A stretch of DNA of 64,000 nucleotides, taken from the NCBI GenBank assembly GCA_016711805.1, contig JADJSH010000001.1, positions 124,001-188,000 of the forward strand, given 5' to 3'. This DNA is from Bacteroidota bacterium (GTDB taxonomy: Bacteria > Bacteroidota > Bacteroidia > B-17B0 > Aurantibacillaceae). Positions 17,024 through 26,557 of this stretch are shown in pieces (the first letter of the stretch is position 1; every line of letters begins with the position of its first letter). A program made the position numbers and the translations under genes. The notes below the pieces were generated by a model. The model was not told where the DNA came from. It saw nothing but the letters and a program-made list of their open reading frames with translations, and did no database searches.

Positions 17024-17117
17024 TAATTGTTGTTTAAATTATCTTGTTTATTTATGTTTTTACTTTTTGGAATTTTTTTAATTTAATTTCAACTTAGTCT
17101 AAGTCAAAGTCTTTTAC

Positions 17118-19076
17118 CTAAGCATCAATCTTAGCATACTTCGCGTTTTGTTCAATGAACTCTCTACGAGGAGGAACTTCATCACCCATTAACATCGCAA
17201 ATACACGATCAGCTTCTGCAGCACTATCAATGGTTACTTGACGTAAGGTACGAGTTGATGGATCTAAAGTAGTTTCCCATAATTGAATCGCATTCATCTC
17301 TCCTAAACCTTTATAACGTTGGATACCAACACTTTCAGGTTTATCACCACCTAACAATTTCACTTGTTCTGCACGGTCGGTTTCGTTCCAGCAATATGCT
17401 TGCTCTTTTCCTTTTTTCACCAAATATAATGGAGGAGCTGCAATATATACATGTCCTTTTTCCACTAATTCTCTCATGTGACGGAAGAAGAACGTTAAAA
17501 TTAACGTTGTAATATGTGAACCATCTACATCGGCATCACACATAATCACAATTTTATGGTAACGTAATTTTTCCATGTTTAAAGCACGGTCATCTTCTTT
17601 CGTTCCACGGAAAACTCCAAGAGCTGTAAATATGTTTTTAATCTCTTCGTTTTCGTAAATTTTATATTCTAATGCTTTTTCTACGTTTAAAATTTTACCT
17701 CTTAATGGTAAAATAGCTTGAAAATCACGGTTACGACCTTGTTTTGCTGTTCCACCTGCCGAATCACCCTCTACTAAGAATAACTCACAAGCCATTGGAT
17801 CGTTATTAGCGCAATCCGCCAATTTACCAGGTAAGCCTGAACCAGACATCACTGATTTACGTTGCACCATTTCACGAGCCTTACGAGCCGCGTGACGAGC
17901 TGTAGCAGCTAATACTACTTTATCAACGATTAAACGCGCTTGTTTCGGATTTTCTTCTAAATAATTACTTAATGCTTCACTGATTGCAGAATCAACAGCT
18001 CCAGTAACTTCACTATTTCCTAATTTAGTTTTTGTTTGTCCTTCAAATTGTGGCTCTTGTACTTTAACTGAAACTACAGCTGTTAAACCTTCTCTAAAGT
18101 CATCTCCACTAATTTCAAACTTAATATTTTTAAATAAGCCATTCTTTTCAGCGTAGCTTTTTAATGTACGAGTTAATCCTCTGCGGAAACCAGCTAAGTG
18201 AGTTCCACCTTCGTGCGTATTAATATTGTTTACATAACTTTGAATACTTTCGCTATAAGAGTGATTGTATAACATCGCTACTTCAACTGGAATTCCGTTT
18301 TTCTCACCTTCGATGTGAATCACGTCATCCATTAATTTTTCTTTACCGCCATCAATGTATTGAACGAACTCTTTTAAACCACCTTCGCTATGGAAAGTTT
18401 CTGAATAAGAAACACCATTTTCATCTTTTTGACGATCATCTAATAAATGGATAGTAATACCTTTATTCAAAAAAGCCAATTCACGCATACGATTTGCTAA
18501 AGTGGCATAATTATATTCCCCAACAGTAAATATGCTTAAATCAGGCGTAAAAGTTACTGTAGTACCTCTATCGGTTGTATCACCTACAACTTTAGCAGGA
18601 TATTGAGGAATTCCTTTTCTGAACTCCTGCATGGTTATTTTACCATCTCTGCCATGAACTTCAGCAATTAATGGATCAGATAAGGCATTCACACAACTTA
18701 CCCCTACTCCATGCAATCCACCCGATACTTTATAAGTATCTTTATCAAACTTACCACCTGCGTGTAAAACCGTCATTACAACCTCCAATGCACTCACTCC
18801 CAATTTAGGGTGAATACCAGTAGGAATACCACGGCCGTTATCTTTTACGCGAATACCATTGTTTTCTAATATAATAACCGAAATTGTATCACAATGACCA
18901 GCCAAGGCTTCATCAATTGAATTATCAACAACCTCATATACTAAATGATGTAAACCTTTTACACCAATATCGCCAATATACATGGCAGGTCTTTTTCTAA
19001 CTGCTTCTAATCCTTCTAATACTTGAATGTTATCGGCACCGTAATTCGTCTTATCAATCGCTGTATTTTCTTCCAT
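17118..19076 (-). CDS. gyrB: DNA gyrase subunit B
   Basis: The 652-residue subunit is the ATPase half of gyrase, which introduces negative supercoils. Visible parts are the GHKL ATP site (EVVDNSIDEALAGHCD, then DNGRGIPTG), the transducer domain, the TOPRIM motif EGDSAGGTAKQGRNR followed by CDADVDGSHI, and the C-terminal QRYKGLGEMNAIQLWETT. The RNRDFQAILPLRGKILNVEK block and overall length match GyrB rather than ParE. The start MEENTAIDKTNYGADNIQ is preceded by a 226-base AT-rich spacer holding its promoter; no other feature was seen there. Confidence 0.97.
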   Translation of the reverse strand: MEENTAIDKTNYGADNIQVLEGLEAVRKRPAMYIGDIGVKGLHHLVYEVVDNSIDEALAGHCDTISVIILENNGIRVKDNGRGIPTGIHPKLGVSALEVVMTVLHAGGKFDKDTYKVSGGLHGVGVSCVNALSDPLIAEVHGRDGKITMQEFRKGIPQYPAKVVGDTTDRGTTVTFTPDLSIFTVGEYNYATLANRMRELAFLNKGITIHLLDDRQKDENGVSYSETFHSEGGLKEFVQYIDGGKEKLMDDVIHIEGEKNGIPVEVAMLYNHSYSESIQSYVNNINTHEGGTHLAGFRRGLTRTLKSYAEKNGLFKNIKFEISGDDFREGLTAVVSVKVQEPQFEGQTKTKLGNSEVTGAVDSAISEALSNYLEENPKQARLIVDKVVLAATARHAARKAREMVQRKSVMSGSGLPGKLADCANNDPMACELFLVEGDSAGGTAKQGRNRDFQAILPLRGKILNVEKALEYKIYENEEIKNIFTALGVFRGTKEDDRALNMEKLRYHKIVIMCDADVDGSHITTLILTFFFRHMRELVEKGHVYIAAPPLYLVKKGKEQAYCWNETDRAEQVKLLGGDKPESVGIQRYKGLGEMNAIQLWETTLDPSTRTLRQVTIDSAAEADRVFAMLMGDEVPPRREFIEQNAKYAKIDA

Positions 19077-19302
19077 AAATTCTGAGATCTTCTTATTAAG
19101 TATATATTCCTTAAATATAGCGATTTTATTAGGTTTTTGGGCAATTTATTTCGAGCATTTTACTAACAAATGTTAATAAAAAAGTCGCTTAAAATCTTAA
19201 AAAAATTGTCAAAAAAATTTGCTGATTTGCAATATCCTATTTTAGAAAATAAGGCGATAATTTCACTGTTTTTTATTCCTATTTTTATACTCTAAAAAAA
19301 TA

Positions 19303-20082
19303 ATGATGTCAGATATATTTTCTACCGAAGCACTCCTTAGTTTAATACCATTAACCTTAATGGAAATATTATTAGGCATTGATAATGTCATATTTGTTTC
19401 TATTGTTTTAAGCCGATTAGATAAAAGTAAAACCAAACAAGCTGGATTAATTTGGATGGTTACTGGCATTATTATGCGATTATTATTCCTATTCATTTTA
19501 GGTTATTTGATAAAAGGAGAACAAGAATTATTTGTCATATTTAATCACTCGGTTGCATTAAAAGATATCATCATGTTAGCGGGAGGTTTATTTTTATTAG
19601 TAAACTCAACCCTTGAAATTCACAATAAATTAGAAGGAGAAGATCCTGATGAGCACTTAAACAACGAAAAAAAAAAACCTGCCTCTTTTAAATCAATTAT
19701 CATTCAAATCATAATTATTGATATGGTATTTAGTATTGATGGCGTTGTAACCGCCATTGGTATGGCCAACAATATCGTTATTATGATGATTGCTGTTATC
19801 ATCAGTATGGCAGTGATGTTTTATTTTGCTCCAAGAATTTCTGCCTTTATTCATAAGCATCCAACCTTTAAAGTATTGGCTTTATCATTCTTAGTTTTGA
19901 TAGCTGTATTATTAGTTGTTGAAGGCGTTCATGTTGATAAAATAGAAATCCCTAAAGGTTATATTTATTTTGCGATGGCGTTCTCATTTGCGGTGGAGTT
20001 AATCAACTTAAAAGTAAGAAAACAATATAAGCCTGTGGAATTGCGCTCGCCTACTTTAAAAGAAGAGGAAGAGAAAAATTAA
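19303..20082 (+). CDS. TerC-family membrane protein
   Basis: The 259-residue protein has about seven membrane helices. Acidic residues lie within helices, in LMEILLGIDNVIFVSIVLSR and in IIDMVFSIDGVVTAIGMANN, the hallmark of TerC/Alx proteins. Members export manganese and help metal loading of exported proteins, or confer tellurite resistance in other contexts. The internal GIDN and SIDG motifs are intact. A Met-Met start leaves ATG 19303 or 19306 equally possible. It is divergent from gyrB and probably monocistronic. Confidence 0.9.
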   Translation: MMSDIFSTEALLSLIPLTLMEILLGIDNVIFVSIVLSRLDKSKTKQAGLIWMVTGIIMRLLFLFILGYLIKGEQELFVIFNHSVALKDIIMLAGGLFLLVNSTLEIHNKLEGEDPDEHLNNEKKKPASFKSIIIQIIIIDMVFSIDGVVTAIGMANNIVIMMIAVIISMAVMFYFAPRISAFIHKHPTFKVLALSFLVLIAVLLVVEGVHVDKIEIPKGYIYFAMAFSFAVELINLKVRKQYKPVELRSPTLKEEEEKN

Positions 20083-20173
20083 TACATATAATAAGGTATG
20101 GTCTTTATGATGTTAAACAATTATTAAATCCTGTTAAAAGGATAAGTATTTTTATGGCGTATTAAATTTTGTG

Positions 20174-20181
20174 TACTTTTG
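20174..20181 (+). promoter_or_regulatory. Bacteroidota-type -7 element (TACTTTTG)
   Basis: TACTTTTG fits TAnnTTTG. Its G lies only 9 bases before the ATG at 20191, so the transcript would have almost no leader. Confidence 0.4.
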
Positions 20182-20190
20182 TAGTTGAAA

Positions 20191-20547
20191 ATGAAAACTA
20201 ACAAGTCTACATATTTTTCTTTATTCTTCTTGTTTTGCTTTTTAGCATCGTTTTCTGCTAATACATATAAAAATACACAATCTGTATATTCAAAATCACA
20301 TTTAAGCACTCATAAAGTCTTTTCATTATCTAACAAAGAAGAAAACAGTTCACCTATCAACGATTTTTTGTTTGAAGAAAATGAAACTGAGACCGAAAAT
20401 GATTTTCAAGCTCAGGTTTTTATACTTCCTTTTTTTATTACTTATTTTCAATACGAGCTTCTTCAACCTAAGCTCGTTTCTGCGCAACCTTTAGCAGAAA
20501 AACTAACAACCCCAATTTATATTGAGGTTTGTAATTTCCGTATTTGA
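20191..20547 (+). CDS. Hypothetical small secreted or membrane-anchored protein
   Basis: The 118-residue protein starts MKTNKSTYFSLFFLFCFLAS, a signal peptide or anchor, followed by a polar Ser/Asn/Glu-rich stretch and a hydrophobic segment (QVFILPFFITYFQYEL, around residues 80-95). No family was recognised. Similar short genes sit upstream of RND efflux operons in Bacteroidota, and this one lies 105 bases before the efflux adaptor in the same direction. An upstream TTG at 20185 could be read as a start but overlaps the expected transcription start. Confidence 0.5.
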   Translation: MKTNKSTYFSLFFLFCFLASFSANTYKNTQSVYSKSHLSTHKVFSLSNKEENSSPINDFLFEENETETENDFQAQVFILPFFITYFQYELLQPKLVSAQPLAEKLTTPIYIEVCNFRI

Positions 20548-20652
20548 TTTTTATAGATATACAGTTTCTACACTGTATGTTATTTTTAAACAGATGTGAT
20601 TATTAAATCATATCAACTTTTCTATTATCCAATCCATTAATCTTAATTTATT

Positions 20653-21734
20653 ATGCGAAAAAACATCGTATTAATTAGCATCTGTGCAGCATTATCACAC
20701 ATCAGTTGCCAACATCATGAAAGTGAGAAACAAGAAGAAATCCATTTTTTGGTAACAAGTCCTTTAAAGAAAGACACTTTAATAACAAGAGACTATGTAT
20801 GTCAGATACATGCCATACAGCACATCGAGTTAAGAGCCATGGAAAAAGGCTACCTGGAAAACATATTTGTGGATGAAGGGCAATTTGTAAAAAAAGGGCA
20901 ACAAATGTTTAAAATTATGCCGCAAATTTATAATGCCGAATTGCAAAAAGCACAAGCAGAAACCAATTTTGCAGAAATAGAATATCAAAACACGAAGCAG
21001 CTATCCGAAAAAAATGTTGTTTCTCCAAATGAGTTAGCATTAGCTAAAGCCAAATTAGATAAAGCGAAAGCCGAACAATCTTTAGCTCAAACACATTTAC
21101 AATTTACGGATATCAAAGCACCTTTTGACGGCATCATGGATCATTTTCAAGTAAGACTTGGAAGCCTTATTAATGAAGGTGATTTACTATCGACATTATC
21201 CGATAATAGCGAAATGTGGGTTTATTTTAATGTTCCTGAGTCTGAGTACTTAAATTATAAAGCGCATGCAACAGAAGAAAATTTATTAAAAGTAAATCTA
21301 CTAATGGCTAACAATACAATGTTTGAATACCCCGGAGTAGTAACGGCTATTGAAGCAGATTTTAATAATGAAACTGGTAACATTGCTTTTAGAGCGACTT
21401 TTCCTAATCCAAAAAGTTTATTAAGACATGGCGAAACGGGTAATATACAAATGAGTATTCCACTTAAAGGCGCTATCATTATTCCTCAAAAAGCTACTTA
21501 TGAAGTTTTGGAAAAAAGTTTGTGTATGTAATCGACAAAGACAATAAAGTTAAGTCGAGAGAAATTACTGTTGCCGCTGAATTACCGCATATTTTTATTA
21601 TTAGTAAAGGCCTTAAGGAAAACGACAAAATTCTTCTTGAAGGGTTACGTCAAGTAGAAGAAAATCAAAAAATAGAGTACAAGTTCGCAAAACCTGACTC
21701 TCTAATTTCACATTTAAATTTATATGCTGAATAA
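20653..21734 (+). pseudogene. RND efflux periplasmic adaptor (HlyD/AcrA family), frameshifted
   Basis: The adaptor would bridge an inner-membrane RND pump and an outer-membrane channel. It begins with a lipoprotein-like signal ending HISC, then a lipoyl domain (FVDEGQFVKKGQQMFKI), a coiled-coil hairpin and a beta-barrel (DIKAPFDGIMDHFQV, YFNVPESEYL). The first frame stops at 21531. The rest (YVIDKDNKVKSREITV to SLISHLNLYAE) continues in another frame to 21734. One extra A in the six-A run at 21512-21517 restores EVLEKKFVYVIDKDNK, the expected sequence. As given, the last fifth of the protein is lost. It is the first gene of a damaged efflux operon. Confidence 0.85.
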
Positions 21735-21757
21735 TTCATCTCTAAAAAATAAAAAAT

Positions 21758-24700
21758 ATGTTTAGTAAATTTATACGTCGACCGGTATTTGCTATTGTGA
21801 TATCGATCGTCATTCTCTTTGTTGGTTAATTGGCAATTAAGGAACTACCTATTTGGCACTTTCAAGATAGTGCACCTACTACTGTAAATATATTTATAGC
21901 CTATCCTGGATCTAGTGCAGACGTATTAGTGAAATCTACTCTGATTACATTGGAACAGGCCATTAATGGTGTACAGGATATGAGGTATATCGCAACTGAC
22001 GCAACTAGTGCTGGTGAGGCTACGATGCGTATCATTTTTGAGCCAGGCACAGATCCCAACGATGCCGTTATTAGGGTAAAGACAAGAGTAGATCAAGTTA
22101 TGCCTCTTTTACCTGAACTAGTGCAACGTGAAGGAGTTATTATCACACCTATTCAGCCGAGTATGTTGATGTATGTCAATCTTTATTCCACCAAAAAGAG
22201 CATGGATGAAAAATTTTTATTCAATTATGCTACTGTAAACATGATTCGTGAAATTCAACGAATCAAAGGTGTGGCAAGGGCACAAATATTAGGCAGTCGG
22301 AGATATGCTATGCGGGTATGGTTAAACCCTGAGCGTATGCGTGCGTATAAAATTTCTGTAGAAGAAGTGATGGATGCGATTAGTGAACAAAGTATCATTG
22401 GTCGTCCTGGCAGGATAGGACAGAGTTCGGGAATCGCTGCACAATCACTAGAATATGTGCTCACCTATAAAGGAAGGTTCAACAAACCCGAAGAGTATGA
22501 AAGTATTATTATTCGCGCTAACGCTGAAGGTGAAAGTATTCACCTGCGGGATATTGCTACAGTAGAATTAGGTAGTGAATTTTTTGATATTTATTCAAAT
22601 CTTAATGGGAATGCTTCTTCAGCAATTGTGTTAAAGCAAAATTATGGAAGTAATGCTAGTGATGTAATTGCAGAAGTTAAAACGACATTGGAAGAGATGA
22701 AAAAATCTTTTCCTCCTGGTCTCGATTATAAGATCAGCTATGATGTTTCTCAATTCCTCGACGCATCTATAGAACAGGTAATTGATACGCTGCGTGACGC
22801 ATTTATACTTGTTGCTCTGGTTGTGTTTTTATATTTTTGGGCGACTGGCGCTCAACATTGATACCAATTCTGGCTGTTCCAATTTCATTGATTGGTGCGT
22901 TTTTCGTTATCCAGTTTTTTGGAATTTCAATTAACCTAGTAACACTTTTCGCACTGGTGCTTGCTATTGGTATTGTGGTAGATGATGCCATTGTCGTCGT
23001 CGAGGCCGTGCATGCTAAATTTGATGAGGATCCAAATATCTCTCCTTACAATGCCGTAAAGAAAGTGCTTGGTGAAATCAGCGGAGCTATTATCGCTATC
23101 ACATTTGTAATGGTTTCAGTGTTCGTTCCTATCTCATTCATGTCGGGTCCTGTAGGTACATTTTATCGTCAGTTCTCAATTACAATGGCAAGCTCAATTG
23201 TAATTTCAGCCTTAATTGCACTTACACTTACACCTGTATTATGTGCGATGCTTTTAAAAAATCATCATGGGCATCCAAAAAAGAAAAACATACTGACAAG
23301 ATCACTTGACAGTTTCAACAGAGGGTTTGAAAAACTGACTGGGAAATATGTATGGCTGCTAAAATTAATTGTTCACAGAAGAACAGTTACTTTTACAATA
23401 TTGATCATATTTTGCGCGGGGATTTATTTTGAAAGTCAGATTGTGCCCTCAGGTTTTATTCCTAATGAGGATCAAGGGAACTATCTATGCCATTATTCAA
23501 ACTCCTCCAGGTTCTACGCTTGAACAAACCAATGAGGTGTCTCAAAGACTTCAGAAAATTTGTGAAAAAATTGATGGAGTTGAATCAGTTTCCTCATTGG
23601 CAGGATATGAGATTATGACAGAAGGACGAGGATCGAATGCTGGTACTTGTCTAATCAATCTCAAAAACTGGTCGGAACGCCATCATACCGTAAAAGAAGT
23701 GATGGAAGAGCTGGAAGCTAAAACAAGAGATCTTGGAGCTATTGTCGAATTCTTTGAACCACCTGCAATACCTGGTTTTGGTACATCCGGAGGATTTTCT
23801 ATGCGTTTACTAGATAAAAACACTGAAACGGATTACCACGAGTTTGACAAAATAAATAAGGAGTTTATGAGTAACCTTAGTAAACGAAAAGAACTCACTG
23901 GTTTGTTTACATTTTTCGCAGCCAATTATCCCCAGTATGAGCTAGAAATAGATAACAACCTAGCCATGCAAAAAGGAGTATCTATTGGAAAGGCAATGGA
24001 AAACCTGAATATATTAATAGGAAGTACATATGAACAAGGTTTTATTAAGTTCAACCAGTTTTTTAAAGTATATGTTCAGTCAGATCCGAAATTTAGAAGA
24101 CTTCCTTCGGACCTTTTAAATCTGTATGTAAAAAATGATCGTGGAGAAATGGTACCTTATTCATCCTTTATGAAACTTATAAAAGGACAGGGGCCAAATG
24201 AGATTACCCGTTTCAATTTGTATAACTCAGCAGCTATCCAAGGTCTTCCCGCTAAAGGGTATACCACTGCCGATGCTATACAGGCAATACGAGAGGTGTC
24301 TGCCAAGACTTTACCTAAAGGCTACGATATTGCTTTTGAAGGACTTTCGTATGATGAATCAAGACGGGGCAATGAGGCGCTTTATGTGTTCCTTATCGTA
24401 TTATTGTTTGTGTATTTTGTATTGGCCGCACAGTACGAAAGCTTTCTCATTCCTTTTGCCGTTGTATTATCACTTCCTGTAGGGGTATTTGGTTCGTTTT
24501 TAATGCTGAAGCTAATGGGGCTCGAAAACAATATTTACGCCCAAGTCGGATTGATTATGTTGGTAGGTTTATTAGGGAAGAATGCCGTATTAATCGTTGA
24601 ATTTGCTATTCAAAAACGACAACAGGGAGAAACCATTCTTAATGCTGCTATTGAAGGAGCAAAAGTTCGTTTCCGACCCATTCTAATGACTTCATTTGCC

Positions 24701-24964
24701 TTTGTTGCTGGGTTAATCCCATTAGTTATGGCACATGGAGCCGGAGCCATAGGTAACAGAACCATTGGCGCTTCTGCTTTAGGTGGGATGTTATTCGGAA
24801 CCATTTTCGGCGTTATAATCATACCCGGATTATACTACATATTCGCCAAACTGGCCGATGGGCGTCATCTGATTAAATACGAAAATGACAATCCTTTAAC
24901 TGAAGATTTAGTTCATCAAATAGATAATTTCTCAATAACTGAAGACAATGATGATAACGCATAG
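21758..24964 (+). pseudogene. RND efflux pump (AcrB/HAE1 type), inactivated by a stop and two frameshifts
   Basis: Pieced together, the reading frames give a full-length pump of about 1068 residues. It starts at ATG 21758 with MFSKFIRRPVFAIVISIVIL. A TAA at 21827-21829 replaces the leucine expected in the FVGLLAIKELP region. A frame change occurs between 22826 and 22838, just before FLGDWRSTLIPI. A further one is an extra A at 23479-23480, between PNEDQG and TIYAIIQTPP. Transmembrane motifs ALVLAIGIVVDDAIVVVEAV, with its paired aspartates, and GLLGKNAVLIVEFA are preserved. Such pumps export drugs, bile salts or solvents using the proton gradient. With three lesions no functional pump can be made unless these are assembly errors. 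Confidence 0.88.
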
Positions 24965-26390
24965 AAAAAAAATAGCAATATATTGCGGACTAATAAGTCT
25001 ATCGTTTATGTATACTGCCTGTCTTGGGCCTTCTATCATTAAGCGGACAGAAAACAAAACAGTTCCAACAAGTTATAACACAAGTAAAGATACGCTGAAT
25101 ACAGCCAGAGTTAAATGGAAAACATTTTTCAAAGATCAAAATTTAATTGCACTCATTGATACTGCTCTAAAAAATAATCAGGAGCTGAATATTTTGATGC
25201 AGGAAATCAGTATCGCTAAAAATGATGTAAGAGCAAAGAAAGGCGCATACATGCCAAATTTGGAAGTTGGCATTGAGGCTGGACTTGACAAATCTAGCAG
25301 TTATACAATTAAAGGGGCAAACGAAGAGGCAAATGATATTGTATCAGGACAAAAAAATCCTTCGCCTTTATCAAACTATATTGCTGGTGCAAATATCTCT
25401 TGGGAAATTGATATTTGGAAAAAGTTACGCAATGCTAAAAAAGCAGCTGTATTCAGATACCTCGCGAGTATGGATGGAAAAAACTTTATGGTAACCCATT
25501 TAGTTTCTGAGATCTCTAATTCCTACTATGAATTATTGGCTCTGGATAATCAATTAGAAATTTTAAAACAAAATATCGAACTGTATCAGAGCTCACTTGA
25601 AATAGTGAAACTCGAAAAAAGTGCCGCAAGAGTAACAGAATTAGCCGTTCGTAGATTTGAAGCAGAGGTTTTAAAAAACCAAAGCAGACAGTACTATATC
25701 GAACAACAAATTACGCTCACCGAAAACAAATTGAATTATTTGATGGGTCGTTTCCCTCAACCAATTGTGAGAAGTTCGAGTACATTTTTTGATCTGGCTA
25801 TTGATACTATTCATTCTGGTATACCTTCTCAACTTTTAGAAAACAGACCAGATATAAAAAAAGCAGAACGCGAATTAATTGCTGCAAAACTAGAAGTGAA
25901 ATCAGCTAAAGCAGAATTTTATCCGGCTTTAAAAATTACCGCTGGTGCTGGTTATAGCGCTTTTAATCCAAAATATATTGTTGAAACACCATGGTCATTA
26001 GTCTATAATGTAGCAGGAAATTTAGTAGCGCCTTTGATCAATAGAAATGTGATCAAAGCAAATTACTATTCGGCTAGTTCAAAACAAGTGCAAGCCGTTT
26101 ATAATTACGAACGCACTATTTTAAATGCACATATTGAAGTAGTCAACCAGCTTTCAAATATCAGTAATCTTAAAAAGAGCTACGATTTAAAAACAAAACA
26201 AATTAAAGCGCTTACCGAATCTATTGACATCGCTAATACATTATTCAAATCTGCCCGAGCAGATTACATGGAAGTGCTACTAACACAACGTGATGCTTTA
26301 GATTCGAGATTTGAATTGATTGAAACTAAAAAACAACAAATGAATGCCATGGTAACTATTTTTGAAGCACTAGGTGGTGGTTGGAGATAA
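24948..26390 (+). CDS. TolC/NodT-type outer-membrane efflux lipoprotein
   Basis: The 480-residue protein forms the outer-membrane channel of a tripartite efflux pump. It has a lipoprotein signal ending MYTACLGP, then two repeated outer-membrane efflux halves with long coiled coils. Recognisable blocks are WEIDIWKKLRNAKKAA, NRPDIKKAERELIAAKLEVK and FYPALKITAGAGYSAF. The reading frame is intact even though the adaptor and pump upstream are broken. The start overlaps the pump's stop by 17 bases. ATG 24951 is an equivalent start. It is the last gene of the operon and is followed by a palindrome and a terminator. Confidence 0.92.
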   Translation: MMITHRKKIAIYCGLISLSFMYTACLGPSIIKRTENKTVPTSYNTSKDTLNTARVKWKTFFKDQNLIALIDTALKNNQELNILMQEISIAKNDVRAKKGAYMPNLEVGIEAGLDKSSSYTIKGANEEANDIVSGQKNPSPLSNYIAGANISWEIDIWKKLRNAKKAAVFRYLASMDGKNFMVTHLVSEISNSYYELLALDNQLEILKQNIELYQSSLEIVKLEKSAARVTELAVRRFEAEVLKNQSRQYYIEQQITLTENKLNYLMGRFPQPIVRSSSTFFDLAIDTIHSGIPSQLLENRPDIKKAERELIAAKLEVKSAKAEFYPALKITAGAGYSAFNPKYIVETPWSLVYNVAGNLVAPLINRNVIKANYYSASSKQVQAVYNYERTILNAHIEVVNQLSNISNLKKSYDLKTKQIKALTESIDIANTLFKSARADYMEVLLTQRDALDSRFELIETKKQQMNAMVTIFEALGGGWR

Positions 26391-26412
26391 TCCAAACCAA
26401 ATGCTCAAGAAG

Positions 26413-26491
26413 CTTGCTAACCTTAGTCGAAAAAATCAGCATTTTTATTTCATAGTTTTTATGCTGACAATTGAGACTAGGGTTTAGCAAG
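26413..26491. repeat. Long imperfect palindrome
   Basis: CTTGCTAACCTTAGTC (26413-26428) pairs with GACTAGGGTTTAGCAAG (26475-26491), and within it TCAGCATTTTTATTT pairs with AGTTTTTATGCTGA. The result is a stem of more than 30 base pairs with bulges. It lies before the terminator at 26502-26534 and encodes nothing. It may be a small palindromic element or an RNA 3' stabiliser. Confidence 0.55.
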
Positions 26492-26501
26492 ACCATTTTA
26501 C

Positions 26502-26534
26502 AAAAAAAGCTCTATCATTTTATGATAGAGCTTT
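26502..26534. terminator. Bidirectional hairpin terminator
   Basis: AGCTCTATCA pairs with TGATAGAGCT, flanked by A and T runs. It serves the efflux operon on the plus strand and the barrel gene ending at 26558 on the minus strand. Confidence 0.85.
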
Positions 26535-26557
26535 TAAATAAAACAATACTGTAATAA

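Noticed and set aside
22300..24600. Horizontal transfer of the RND pump from its somewhat higher GC look
   Set aside because: Membrane-protein composition can explain it, and no flanking mobility signals were found; a codon-usage calculation would be needed.
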